This document shows, in pieces, positions 46,193 through 54,598 of a stretch of DNA of 64,000 nt. Below the pieces are notes generated by a model, which was not told the DNA's origin, searched no databases, and saw only the letters and a list, made by a program, of their open reading frames with translations. Made by a program: the position numbers and the translations under genes. Positions within the stretch are counted from its first letter, which is position 1, and the number at the start of each line of letters is the position of its first letter. The stretch lies in NCBI RefSeq assembly GCF_001563225.1, contig NZ_CP014206.1:868001-932000 (forward strand), in the 5' to 3' direction. The DNA comes from Pseudodesulfovibrio indicus (lineage in GTDB: Bacteria; Desulfobacterota; Desulfovibrionia; Desulfovibrionales; Desulfovibrionaceae).

Positions 46193-46351
46193 CTGCGTTC
46201 GCCGCCTGCCGAAGCCCCCTCTAAGCTACCCGAGGGAAACGATGCCGGCCGGTCGGTCGCCAGTACGTGAAATGCTGCCTGCTCATCCCCGGACCGAAGG
46301 AGGCGGTCCGCTCCCGCCGAAGGCGGCACCACGAAGTTCTGAAGGGGGAGT

Positions 46352-46399
46352 CCAGAGGGGGAAGCTCTTTCAAGAGCTTTCCCCTCTGGCCGCCGGAGT
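46352..46399. repeat. dispersed hairpin element, family 1 copy C
   Basis: Arms CCAGAGGGGGAAGCTCTT (46352-46369) and AAGAGCTTTCCCCTCTGG (46372-46389) are 18 bp with one wobble, followed by CCGCCGGAG. The arm sequence differs from copies A and B but stays paired. Confidence 0.85.
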
Positions 46400-46404
46400 C
46401 CTTC

Positions 46405-47160
46405 CTACTTGTCGCGGGAGATGGCGAAGGGGGCGAAGGCTTGCTGGACGGGCATGACTTCGAGGGAGTTGATATTGACGTGGGCGGGCAGGTTGGTGGT
46501 CCAGAACACGCATTCGGCGATGTCGTCGGCGGTGATCGGATCGGTGCCTTCGTAGACCTTGTCCGCAGCGGCCTTGTCGCCTTTGAACCGGACCACGGAG
46601 AACTCGGTCTCGCACAGGCCGGGTTCGATGTTGGTGACGCGGATCTTGGTGCCGAGCAGGTCGGCGCGCAGGTTCTTGGAGAAGTGGTTCACGAACGCCT
46701 TGGTGCCGCCGTAGCAGTTGCCGCCCGGGTAGGGGTAGGTCCCGGCCACGGAGCCGAGGTTGACGACGTGGCCCGTGTTGCGCTCGACCATGGAGGGCAG
46801 CACGGCGCGGGTCATGTAGGTCAGCCCCTTGATGTTGGTGTCGATCATGGTCTCCCAGTCGTCGAGGCTGCACGCCTGGGCCGGTTCCAGCCCGAGGGCG
46901 AGGCCCGCGTTGTTGACCAGGACGTCGATCTTGGCGAACTCGCCCGGCAGGGTCTTGATGGCCTGGGCGCACTGTTCCCGGTCGCGCACGTCGAAGCGCA
47001 GGGTGTGCACCTTGGCCGGGGCCAGGGCGGCCTTGAGTTCCTGGAGTCGCTCCTCGCGACGTCCGGTGATGACGAGATTCCAGCCCTCTGCCGCGAAGCG
47101 GCGGGCCATGGCCTGGCCGAATCCGGCGGTTGCGCCGGTGATCAATATGGTCTTGGACAT
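46405..47160 (-). CDS. short-chain dehydrogenase/reductase, YdfG-like
   Basis: The 251-aa SDR has the cofactor loop TGATAGFGQ, TGRREER (an Arg pair that favours NADP), NNAGLALG and the active-site Tyr-Lys in YGGTKAF, with the catalytic Ser in NLGSVAG. The C-terminal ALEMMPVQQAF-type segment (here SLEVMPVQQAFAPF) is typical of YdfG, an NADP-dependent 3-hydroxy acid/serine dehydrogenase. An AAGGAG site precedes the start at 47160. Confidence 0.88.
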   Translation of the reverse strand: MSKTILITGATAGFGQAMARRFAAEGWNLVITGRREERLQELKAALAPAKVHTLRFDVRDREQCAQAIKTLPGEFAKIDVLVNNAGLALGLEPAQACSLDDWETMIDTNIKGLTYMTRAVLPSMVERNTGHVVNLGSVAGTYPYPGGNCYGGTKAFVNHFSKNLRADLLGTKIRVTNIEPGLCETEFSVVRFKGDKAAADKVYEGTDPITADDIAECVFWTTNLPAHVNINSLEVMPVQQAFAPFAISRDK

Positions 47161-47506
47161 GCGATGCTCCTTTATGTCTTGGTTCAGGGGTACATCAGGA
47201 CGGGGCCGAAGAAAAGGGGCGACCTTCAGGGCGGGTATCGGGCCGGAAGACGCGTAATTCACAATAAAAACCGTTTTTAGCCGCGTTTTTTCCGCGTGCC
47301 GTAGAATAAAATTCTAGCTTTTTTCAATTTTGCCAAATATTCGCCTGATTATCCAGAAATACGGCGAGTATTAGACTTTTTTCGCCAAATGGGGTAAGAA
47401 GTATCGTCCAATCACAAAAGGGTCGTCATTTCAGGGGATTGATCGACGGAGAAAAGAGCAGTCCCCTTGTCCTGGCGGACGGTTTCTACTATTTAACTAG
47501 GTAATT
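47161..47506. other. AT-rich intergenic region upstream of livG
   Basis: No gene is seen. A perfect palindrome TAGAATAAAATTCTA lies at 47302-47316, and an AGGGGA/TCCCCT inverted pair at about 47433-47467. The region separates divergent SDR and liv genes and should hold both promoters. Confidence 0.4.
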
Positions 47507-48262
47507 ATGGCAAATCTCATTCTTGACGACATCTGTGTCCGTTTCGGCGGGCTGCAGGCCCTGACCGATGTGGCCTTCACCGTGTCCGAAGGCGAGGTCG
47601 TGGGGCTGATCGGCCCCAACGGCGCGGGCAAGACCACCGTCTTCAACGTCATTACCGGCGTGTACAAGGCCTCCAGCGGCTCGGTGTCCTACGACGGCAC
47701 CCGGATCACCGGGCTGCGTCCCTATCAGGTCCTTTCCATGGGCATCGCCCGGACCTTCCAGAACATCCGCCTCTTCCAGAACATGACCGCGCTCGAGAAC
47801 TGCATGGTCGCCCAGCACAGCCGCTCCAAGTGCGGCGTGGTCGGCGCGGTGCTGCGCAGCCCGGGCCAGCGGCGCGAGGAAGAGCGGATCACCGAGAATT
47901 CCATGAAGGCGTTGGAGTTCATGGGGCTGGGCAGACGGGCCGACGAGGTCGCCTCCAACATGCCCTACGGCCATCAGCGGCGGCTCGAGATCGCCCGCGC
48001 CCTGGCCAGCGAGCCGCACACCATCCTGCTCGACGAGCCCGCCGCGGGCCTGAACCCCGCCGAATCCAAGGAGCTGATGGAGTCCATCGGCCGGATTACC
48101 GGGCTGGGCATCAACGTGCTCATGGTCGAGCACGACATGAAGGTCGTCATGGGCATCTGCAACCGCATCGTCGTTCTTGATCACGGTGTAATGATCGCCG
48201 AAGGGCTTCCGGAGGACATCCAGAAGAATCCCGAGGTGATTGAGGCATATTTGGGCCAGTAA
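47507..48262 (+). CDS. livG: branched-chain amino acid ABC transporter ATPase LivG
   Basis: The 251-aa ATPase has Walker A GPNGAGKTT, a Q-loop region (RTFQNIRLF), a MPYGHQRRLEIARAL signature segment in place of the usual LSGGQ, Walker B ILLDEPAAGLNP and the H-loop VEHDM. The variant signature is normal for LivG. It energises import with LivF through LivH and LivM. It comes first in the operon, before the binding protein. Confidence 0.95.
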   Translation: MANLILDDICVRFGGLQALTDVAFTVSEGEVVGLIGPNGAGKTTVFNVITGVYKASSGSVSYDGTRITGLRPYQVLSMGIARTFQNIRLFQNMTALENCMVAQHSRSKCGVVGAVLRSPGQRREEERITENSMKALEFMGLGRRADEVASNMPYGHQRRLEIARALASEPHTILLDEPAAGLNPAESKELMESIGRITGLGINVLMVEHDMKVVMGICNRIVVLDHGVMIAEGLPEDIQKNPEVIEAYLGQ

Positions 48263-48302
48263 AGAGAGGCTGGCTGAACCGCAACTAATGGAGAGAGTGT
48301 TT

Positions 48303-49454
48303 ATGAAACGTTTACTGGTACTCGCAGTGGCTCTGCTCGCTCTGGGTCTGCTCCTTGCGGGCTGCGGCGGCGAAGAGAAGAAAGCCGAGCAGGTCCTCAA
48401 GATCGGCACCATGTCCCCGCTGACCGGCCCCTACGCCGCGGACGGCAACGACATCCGCCAGGGTGCCGAGATCGCCGTGGAAGTGTTCACCGAAGCCGGC
48501 GGAATGCCCGGTTTCTCCAAGATCGAAGTGTTCTCCGAAGACACCGCCTGCGATCCGAAGCAGGCCGTTGCCGCAGCCAACAAGCTGATCAACGAGAAGG
48601 TCACCGCCGTTGTCGGCGCGTACTGCTCCAGCTCCACCATCCCCGCCTCCGAGACCCTGGCCGAGGAAAACATCATCATGCTGACCCCGGCGTCCACCAA
48701 CCCGAAGGTCACCGAGCGCGGCCTGCCCTACATGTTCCGCACCTGCGGTCGTGACGACCACCAGGCCCCGGCCGCCGTCAAGTTCATGAAGGACGTCGAA
48801 GGCGTGAAGACCATCTTCATCGTCGACGACAAGACCACCTACTCCCAGGGTCTGGCCGAAGGCGTGGCCGCCGCTGCCGCCGCCGCAGGCATCCAGGTTC
48901 TGGAGCACGACCACGTCAACCAGGGCGACAAGGACTACTCCGCCGTGCTGACCAAGGTCAAAGCCGCCAACCCCGACCTGTTCTACATCTCCCTGCAGAA
49001 CTCCGCCACCGGCGCGCTCATGGTCATCCAGGCCAAGCGCATGGGCATCGACGCCATCCTGATGGGTCAGGACGCCGTGTACCATCCGAAACTCATGGAG
49101 ATCGCCAAGGCTGACGCCGAGGGCATGTACTGCACCTTCGGCGCCATCGACAAGGACGCCCCCAAGTTCAAGGAGTTCCTGAGCAAGTACCAGGCCAAGA
49201 CCGGCAACGAGCCCGGCGCCTACTCCGCCTACGCCTTTGACTCCGCCACCGCGTACCTGATGGCCGCCAAGGCCGCTGGCACCACCGACCCGGCCAAGGT
49301 CCGCGAAGAGATGCTGAAGCTCGACTTCACCGGCGCGTCCAAGCAGATCAAGTACGAGGAGAACGGCGATTCCGGCTCCAACTACACCGTCTACAAGGTC
49401 CAGGACGGCAAGTTCGTGCCCTACTGGAATTCCCTGACCGGCGAAAAGTACTAA
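48303..49454 (+). CDS. livK: branched-chain amino acid binding lipoprotein
   Basis: The 383-aa periplasmic binding protein has a lipobox LLAGC at residue ~21, so it is membrane-tethered rather than free. Periplasmic-binding-fold landmarks are IGTMSPLTGPYAADG, GVVGAYCSS-like AVVGAYCSSSTIPA and FRTCGRDDHQ. The start at 48303 gives a good signal peptide with GGAGAG upstream. Specificity for Leu/Ile/Val is inferred from the operon. A strong stem-loop follows the gene. Confidence 0.93.
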   Translation: MKRLLVLAVALLALGLLLAGCGGEEKKAEQVLKIGTMSPLTGPYAADGNDIRQGAEIAVEVFTEAGGMPGFSKIEVFSEDTACDPKQAVAAANKLINEKVTAVVGAYCSSSTIPASETLAEENIIMLTPASTNPKVTERGLPYMFRTCGRDDHQAPAAVKFMKDVEGVKTIFIVDDKTTYSQGLAEGVAAAAAAAGIQVLEHDHVNQGDKDYSAVLTKVKAANPDLFYISLQNSATGALMVIQAKRMGIDAILMGQDAVYHPKLMEIAKADAEGMYCTFGAIDKDAPKFKEFLSKYQAKTGNEPGAYSAYAFDSATAYLMAAKAAGTTDPAKVREEMLKLDFTGASKQIKYEENGDSGSNYTVYKVQDGKFVPYWNSLTGEKY

Positions 49455-49476
49455 GACGCAACACGACTAACCCACC

Positions 49477-49500
49477 GGGGCCCCGCCTGAGCGGGGCCCC
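49477..49500 (+). other. intercistronic stem-loop between livK and livH
   Basis: GGGGCCCCGC-ctga-GCGGGGCCCC: a perfect 10-bp GC stem with no T-run after it. It probably stabilises the upstream livK message, raising binding protein over permease, rather than ending transcription. Confidence 0.7.
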
Positions 49501-49515
49501 GGGTACTGGAACCAC

Positions 49516-50424
49516 ATGGATTTCGACTTTTTCTTCCAACAGCTGATCAACGGCATCACGCTCGGGGGCGTCTACGCCCTCATCGCCCTGGGCTACACCA
49601 TGGTCTACGGCATCATTCAGCTCATCAACTTCGCCCACGGCGAGTTCTTTGCCGCGGGCGGGTACATGGGCGTGATCCTGATCTCCTATCTGGCGTCCCA
49701 GGGGTTGCATCCCTATGCCTGCCTGGCCATTTCCCTGGTCCTGTCCATGGCCTACTGCGCCCTGCTGGCCATGGCCGTTGAACAGCTCGCCTACAAGCCG
49801 CTCCGCCAGGCCTCGCGCCTCGCCGCGCTGCTGTCCGCGCTGGGCATGTCCATCTTCCTGCAGAACGGGCTGATGCTCACCCAGGGCGTGTACGACCGGG
49901 CCTATCCCACCGAGATCACCTCCGGCGGGTTCGAGATCGGGGCCGTGTCCGTCTCCTACATGCAAATTTTCATCGTCGCCCTGACCGCCGCGCTGCTGGT
50001 CGGCCTGAACATCCTGGTCTTCCGCACCCGGATAGGCCGCGCCATGCGCGCCACGGCCCAGGACAAGGTCATGTCCGCCCTGGTCGGCATCAACTCCAAC
50101 CGGATCATCGCCATCACCTTTGCCGTGGGTGCCGGGTTGGCCGCCGCCGCAGGCATCATGGTCGGCCTCTACTACGGGTCGGTCAACTACACCATGGGGT
50201 TCGTGCCCGGCATCAAGGCGTTCGCCGCCGCCGTGCTCGGCGGCATCGGGAACATCACCGGCGCGCTCGTCGGCGGCCTGATCATCGGCATGGTCGAAAT
50301 CTTCGCCGCAGGCTACATCTCCGGCGAGTACAAGGACGTGTTCGCCTTCATCATCCTGATCGGCGTCCTCTATTTCAAACCGACAGGCATCATGGGAGAG
50401 AACGTTGACGATACGCGAGTCTAA
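49516..50424 (+). CDS. livH: branched-chain amino acid permease LivH
   Basis: The 302-aa permease has about eight hydrophobic helices and the LivH segments LINGITLGGVYALIALGYTMVYGI and GSVNYTMGFVPGIKAFAAAVLGGIGNI, the latter carrying the coupling loop for the ATPases. It overlaps the start of livM by 20 bp, so the two permeases are probably translated together. Confidence 0.96.
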   Translation: MDFDFFFQQLINGITLGGVYALIALGYTMVYGIIQLINFAHGEFFAAGGYMGVILISYLASQGLHPYACLAISLVLSMAYCALLAMAVEQLAYKPLRQASRLAALLSALGMSIFLQNGLMLTQGVYDRAYPTEITSGGFEIGAVSVSYMQIFIVALTAALLVGLNILVFRTRIGRAMRATAQDKVMSALVGINSNRIIAITFAVGAGLAAAAGIMVGLYYGSVNYTMGFVPGIKAFAAAVLGGIGNITGALVGGLIIGMVEIFAAGYISGEYKDVFAFIILIGVLYFKPTGIMGENVDDTRV

Positions 50425-51595
50425 ACGGTTGTGGCTGGCCTGCGGGGTCGGCCTCGCATGGTTCCTCCTGCTGCTGTGGCCCATGCTCGGCATCAAGCCC
50501 ACCGGCCTGGAGTTCGGCCAGACCTTCACGGTCTTCGGCTACGTGGCCGTAGCCGCGGTGTTCATCATGTTCTTCTACCAGGTCAAGGAGGCGGGCTACC
50601 TCGACTCCGTGGGCACGCCCCTCAAAAACGCCACCGGCATCGTCGGCAAGGTCTACGAGAAGACCCCCAGGTGGCTGCTGCTGTCCATCGTCTTCGCCGC
50701 GGCCGTGACCTATCCCCTGGTCACCGGGCGCTACGCCCACGACGTGGCCATCAGCGTCCTCATCTACGTCTGCCTCGGCCTGGGGCTCAACGTGGTCATC
50801 GGCCTGGCCGGGTTGCTCGACCTCGGCTACATCGCCTTTTACGGCGTGGGTGCCTACACCTACGCGCTCATGAGCCTGCACTTCGGCATCTCCTTCTGGC
50901 TCTGCCTGCCCATCGCCGCGTTCGTCGCGGCCATCGCGGGCTGCATCATCGGCTATCCCACGCTGCGCATGCGCGGCGACTACCTGGCCATCGTCACCCT
51001 GGGCTTCGGCGAGATCGTGCGGCTCATCCTGAACAACTGGATGTCCCTGACCAACGGGCCCAACGGCATCCTGTCCATCCCCAGGCCGGAATTGTTCGGC
51101 TACGATTTCCGCTCCCTGTCGAGCATGTATTACATCATCCTGGGCATCGCCATGGTCACCATCCTGGCGGTCTACCGGCTCAACTATTCGCGCATCGGCC
51201 GCGCCTGGGAAGCCATCCGAGAGGACGAGACCGCCGCCGAACTCATGGGCGTGAACACCTTCCTGCTCAAGCTCCTGGCCTATGCCATGGGAGCGACCTT
51301 CGCCGGATTCGCCGGGGCGTTCTTCGCCGCGCGCATGAAGTTCGTGGGGCCGGAATCCTTCACCTTCCTGGAGTCCGCCATGGTCCTGGCCATGGTCATC
51401 CTCGGCGGCATGGGGTCCATCCCCGGCGTCATCCTCGGCGTGCTCGCCCTGGTGGCCCTGCCCGAGTTGTTCCGCGAGTTCGAGATGTACCGCATGCTCG
51501 TGTTCGGCGGGGCCATGACCCTGATGATGCTCGTCCGGCCCGCAGGCATCTGGCCCGCCAAGCGGGTGGGCCGCCGCTCCGAGGAAGCCGACTAG
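50405..51595 (+). CDS. livM: branched-chain amino acid permease LivM
   Basis: The 396-aa permease starts with TTG at 50405 after a GGGAGAG site, inside the livH 3' end. An N-terminal region with three helices (about residues 1-120) precedes the LivM core, which includes GLAGLLDLGYIAFYGVGAYTYAL and GRAWEAIREDETAAELMG (the ATPase coupling loop) and ends with VILGGMGSIPGVILG. The length is at the long end for LivM because of that N-terminal part. Confidence 0.95.
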   Translation: MTIRESKRLWLACGVGLAWFLLLLWPMLGIKPTGLEFGQTFTVFGYVAVAAVFIMFFYQVKEAGYLDSVGTPLKNATGIVGKVYEKTPRWLLLSIVFAAAVTYPLVTGRYAHDVAISVLIYVCLGLGLNVVIGLAGLLDLGYIAFYGVGAYTYALMSLHFGISFWLCLPIAAFVAAIAGCIIGYPTLRMRGDYLAIVTLGFGEIVRLILNNWMSLTNGPNGILSIPRPELFGYDFRSLSSMYYIILGIAMVTILAVYRLNYSRIGRAWEAIREDETAAELMGVNTFLLKLLAYAMGATFAGFAGAFFAARMKFVGPESFTFLESAMVLAMVILGGMGSIPGVILGVLALVALPELFREFEMYRMLVFGGAMTLMMLVRPAGIWPAKRVGRRSEEAD

Positions 51596-51609
51596 TTTAT
51601 TCAAGACAT

Positions 51610-51643
51610 CCGGGGGAAACCTCCTTCAAGAGGTTTCCCCCGG
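51610..51643. repeat. dispersed hairpin element, family 1 copy D
   Basis: Arms CCGGGGGAAACCTC and GAGGTTTCCCCCGG (14 bp, perfect), oriented opposite to copies B, C, E and F, as shown by the AACTTTTTGG flank after it. Confidence 0.85.
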
Positions 51644-51819
51644 ACCCCGTTCCAGAACTTTTTGGCGCGCCGCCGGGGAGGATGGGGGATGAGCGGATAC
51701 GACCTGGCGGCGTGATGGGGCAGACAACAAATCGGCCCCGAACCTGAAATACCGACAACCACCCCGCCCCTTGCGCGAAGCGCACCCAAAAAGTTTGGGA
51801 AGGGAGAGGAGATGGGGGT

Positions 51820-51888
51820 CCGGGGGAAGGGGAGAGGGAAACCCTTTCCAAAGGGTTTCCCTCTCCCCTTCCCCCGGCCGCCGGAGGC
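51820..51888. repeat. dispersed hairpin element, family 1 copy E, supplies the livF ribosome binding site
   Basis: 28-bp perfect arms (51820-51847 and 51850-51877) with a 2-bp centre, followed by CCGCCGGAGG. The GGAGG (51883-51887) lies 9 bases before the livF ATG. The 301-bp livM-livF gap holds only copies D and E. Confidence 0.9.
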
Positions 51889-51896
51889 ACGAATAC

Positions 51897-52619
51897 ATGG
51901 CAGAGAAGACACCTATTCTGGAGATGAGGAACGTGGTTTCGGCCTATGGCCGCATCCAGGCGTTGAAGGGCATTTCGCTGAAGGTCTACGACGGCGAGAT
52001 CGTGTCCATCATCGGCGCCAACGGCGCGGGCAAGTCCACCACGCTGATGACCATCTGCAACATCGTCAAGGCGGTGCAGGGCGACATCCTGTACCGGGGC
52101 GAGCGCATCAACAACGTGAACTCGGACATCCTGCCGACCATGGGGTTGTGCCAGGTGCCGGAGGGCCGCCGCATCTTTCCCCGGTTGACCGTGCTCGAAA
52201 ACCTCGACATGGGGGCGTTCTTCCGCACCGATGCCGGGGGCGTGAAGGACGACGTGGAGCGGGTGTTCGACCTGTTCCCCAAGCTGCGCGAGCGGCGCAA
52301 GCAGCTGGGCGGCACCCTGTCCGGCGGCGAGCAGCAGATGCTGGCCATGGCCCGCGCGCTCATGAGCCGGCCCAAGGTGCTGCTCCTGGACGAGCCGTCC
52401 ATGGGGTTGGCCCCGCTGCTGGTGAAGCAGATCTTCGACATCGTGAAGATGATCAACGAGCAGGGCGTGACCGTGGTGCTGGTCGAGCAGAATGCGAATC
52501 TGGCCTTGCAGGCGGCTTCCAGGGGGTACGTGCTGGAGACCGGGAACGTGGTCATGGAGGATGACGCAAAGAAGCTGCTGGCGAATCCGGATATTCGGAA
52601 GGCTTACTTGGGTGAGTAG
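51897..52619 (+). CDS. livF: branched-chain amino acid ABC transporter ATPase LivF
   Basis: The 240-aa ATPase has GANGAGKST, LSGGEQQMLAMARALM, LLLDEPSMGLAP and the H-loop VEQNANLAL. The start at 51897 was chosen because the only ribosome binding site, GGAGG, is at the end of the hairpin repeat just upstream; in-frame codons further upstream run through that repeat. It is the last liv gene, followed by a terminator. Confidence 0.95.
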   Translation: MAEKTPILEMRNVVSAYGRIQALKGISLKVYDGEIVSIIGANGAGKSTTLMTICNIVKAVQGDILYRGERINNVNSDILPTMGLCQVPEGRRIFPRLTVLENLDMGAFFRTDAGGVKDDVERVFDLFPKLRERRKQLGGTLSGGEQQMLAMARALMSRPKVLLLDEPSMGLAPLLVKQIFDIVKMINEQGVTVVLVEQNANLALQAASRGYVLETGNVVMEDDAKKLLANPDIRKAYLGE

Positions 52620-52644
52620 GCGGGTATATTTTTGAGCGCTGTAA

Positions 52645-52678
52645 AGGCCCCGGGAGGAAGACTTCCGGGGCTTTTTTT
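52645..52678 (+). terminator. terminator of the liv operon
   Basis: AGGCCCCGGGAGG...CTTCCGGGGCT is followed by seven Ts. Confidence 0.92.
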
Positions 52679-52689
52679 GTCCATGGAGA

Positions 52690-53075
52690 GAAGAGGAGAG
52701 GAGAGCCGTCGCTGGCGCTCCTCCAGGTTTTTTGCAGCCCTCCCGGCGGGGTTCTTTCTTCCCAGGGCGAAAGAAAGAACCAAAGAATCGCCCCGGGGGG
52801 GGCATCCCCGCCCGAGTTTGGCCGCTGAGAATCCGATCCGCTCGTGGCTGCTCCATCCGATCAAAAGTAGAGTGCCGGAGTCCACGGGAACGCACCTGTT
52901 ATGGAATACCTCCGGGCCACGGGAGCGGAGCCGCCGCCCCTTCGCGGTCGGCTTCTAGGCGTCCAGAACAAGGCTCGCTCCCTGCTGCCTGACGGTACGA
53001 AGGCCGAAGGAAGAGGGCCTTTGGGCGGGACTTCGGGGTAGGAGAGCCGCTGTTTGAGGCTTTGCCTCAAAGACG
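52690..53075. repeat. long dispersed element, left copy
   Basis: About 385 bp that reappear in reverse orientation at roughly 59240-59640, with most bases matching by eye. Shared landmarks are GAGCCGTCGCTGGCGCTCC, CCCGAGTTTGGCCGCTGAG, CGCGGTCGGCTTCTAGGCG and GACGGTACGAAGGCCGAAGG. It also contains a GGTTCTTTCTT...AAGAAAGAACC hairpin. Reading frames inside it are short and not shared between the two copies, so I see no gene in 52620-53330. Confidence 0.85.
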
Positions 53076-53142
53076 TTCCAGAAGAGGGCCTTCGGACGGG
53101 TTGGCGGGGTGTGAAAGCCGCTGTTTGGGGCTGCGCCCCAAA
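53053..53142. repeat. family 2 hairpins, two copies
   Basis: TTTGAGGCTTTGCCTCAAA (53053-53071) and TTTGGGGCTGCGCCCCAAA (53124-53142). Both follow GCCGCTG and precede a degenerate GTTCCA/GCTCCA. Confidence 0.85.
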
Positions 53143-53211
53143 GGTGCTCCAAGGGGGAATGTGGTTGGCGGACCCCGCCGAAGGGGGCGCTAAAGAGTTT
53201 GGGAGGGGGGT

Positions 53212-53257
53212 CCAGGGGGGAACCCTTTGCAAAGGGTTTCCCCCTGGCCGCCGGAGG
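53212..53257. repeat. dispersed hairpin element, family 1 copy F
   Basis: CCAGGGGGGAACCCTTT (53212-53228) pairs with AAAGGGTTTCCCCCTGG (53231-53247), followed by CCGCCGGAGG. Confidence 0.88.
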
Positions 53258-53330
53258 CTTCAAAAACCGGCGGCCCGGATCGGGGGTGCGATCCGGGCCG
53301 GGGAAATGGGGGCGTTCGGGGCGGGGTCGG

Positions 53331-53804
53331 TTAGACGTAGTCGCCCCGGTTGAACTTGAACTGTTCGGCAGCGGTCAGGGTTTCCAGTTCTTCGACGATG
53401 GACTGGAGTCCGGGGTGGGTGGAGCCGAGGTCGGGTTGTTCCGCCTTGATGGCGGCGACCTCGCCCGCGATCTCGTCGAGGGTTCCGTAAGCGGACTTGA
53501 GTCCGGCCTGGGGGTCGGCGAGGGTGGCGGCGTAGCTGTCCCACTTGTCGAGGATGGATTCCACCTGCCCGGCAACCTGCTCACCGGTGTCGGCGGCGGG
53601 CTGGACCTGGGCAACCGCTCCGGCGGCGATCAGGGGATTCACGATCTGAGGCGGCGCTACGTACTGCGGACTCGCAGCCGATTCTCCCCGCGCCACTTCC
53701 TGATTGAGAAGATCCCCGAAGGCCTGGTCGGTCTGCTTCGCCGCGCCTTTGCGCTGCGATTGTTCCGGCTGAACGCCCTCGATCTGATCAGGACGGATCT
53801 TCAT
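53331..53804 (-). CDS. hypothetical helical protein
   Basis: The 157-aa protein starts at 53804 after an AGGAGT site. It is soluble, Gln/Ala/Glu-rich and mostly helical, with a Pro-rich hinge near residue 50. No signal peptide, membrane segment or family motif was recognised. It diverges from the universal stress gene across 273 bp that should hold both promoters. Confidence 0.65.
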   Translation of the reverse strand: MKIRPDQIEGVQPEQSQRKGAAKQTDQAFGDLLNQEVARGESAASPQYVAPPQIVNPLIAAGAVAQVQPAADTGEQVAGQVESILDKWDSYAATLADPQAGLKSAYGTLDEIAGEVAAIKAEQPDLGSTHPGLQSIVEELETLTAAEQFKFNRGDYV

Positions 53805-54077
53805 GATTCTACTCCTATCCTGTGGTTTGGTAGAGAAAATGCAAAGACCTTGCCAAAGGTCGTACATTGACAACCGTTTGTAAATGCTTATTCTTTTGTC
53901 ACAAGAGGGCGGAAAATTCTGCCGCGTCCCAGGACGCGCCGCCCGGCCTGCCGTAAACTGTAATGGAGAAGAAAAGAGTTGTCTATTGGGGGCCGGCAAG
54001 GCATATGTAGTGTACGGTGAGAACCAATTCCCCGACCGTTTTTCGGGGGTTCGACAATACAGCAAGGAGGAGAATCC

Positions 54078-54518
54078 ATGGCTGACATCAAGAAGATTCT
54101 GTGCGCGGTTGATTTTTCGGACTACAGTCCCATGGTCGCCGACTACGCCAACATGATGGCCAAGTGCTCCGCTGCCAAGGTGACGGTGCTCTACGTGGCT
54201 CCGTCGCTGAGCCAGTACGTGGGCTTCCACGTGCCGCCCAGCTCCATCGAGAGCTTCGTGGGCGAGATCGTCACCGGCGCGGAAGACACCATGAGCGCCT
54301 TTGTGAAGGAAAACTTCAACGATCTCAATGTGGATGGTAAGGTCGTCACCGGCTATCCGGCCGAGGAGATCCTGGCCATCTGCGAGGCCGAGGGTTGCGA
54401 CATGATCGTCATGGGCACCCACGGCCGCAAGGGCATCGACCGTATCCTGTTCGGCTCCGTGGCCGAGAAGGTGGTCAAGAGCTCCAAGGTGCCCGTGCTG
54501 ACGGTCCGTCCGAGTTAG
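54078..54518 (+). CDS. universal stress protein, UspA family
   Basis: The 146-aa protein has the ATP-binding type Usp signature MGTHGRKGIDRILFGSVAEKV near the C-terminus (G-x2-G-x9-G-S pattern), the N-terminal ILCAVDFSDYS strand and a VLTV end. It should bind ATP and act in stress survival; the exact role is not set. An AAGGAGGAG site precedes the ATG, and a terminator follows. Confidence 0.93.
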   Translation: MADIKKILCAVDFSDYSPMVADYANMMAKCSAAKVTVLYVAPSLSQYVGFHVPPSSIESFVGEIVTGAEDTMSAFVKENFNDLNVDGKVVTGYPAEEILAICEAEGCDMIVMGTHGRKGIDRILFGSVAEKVVKSSKVPVLTVRPS

Positions 54519-54550
54519 TTTCCTTTACTGGAAAGCCCAAAGCATATAAA

Positions 54551-54580
54551 GGAACGGTCTCGGCCGTTCCTTTTATTTTA
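54551..54580 (+). terminator. terminator after the universal stress gene
   Basis: GGAACGG-tctcgg-CCGTTCC is followed by TTTTATTTTA. Confidence 0.88.
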
Positions 54581-54598
54581 TCGAGTGAGAGAAAGCGT

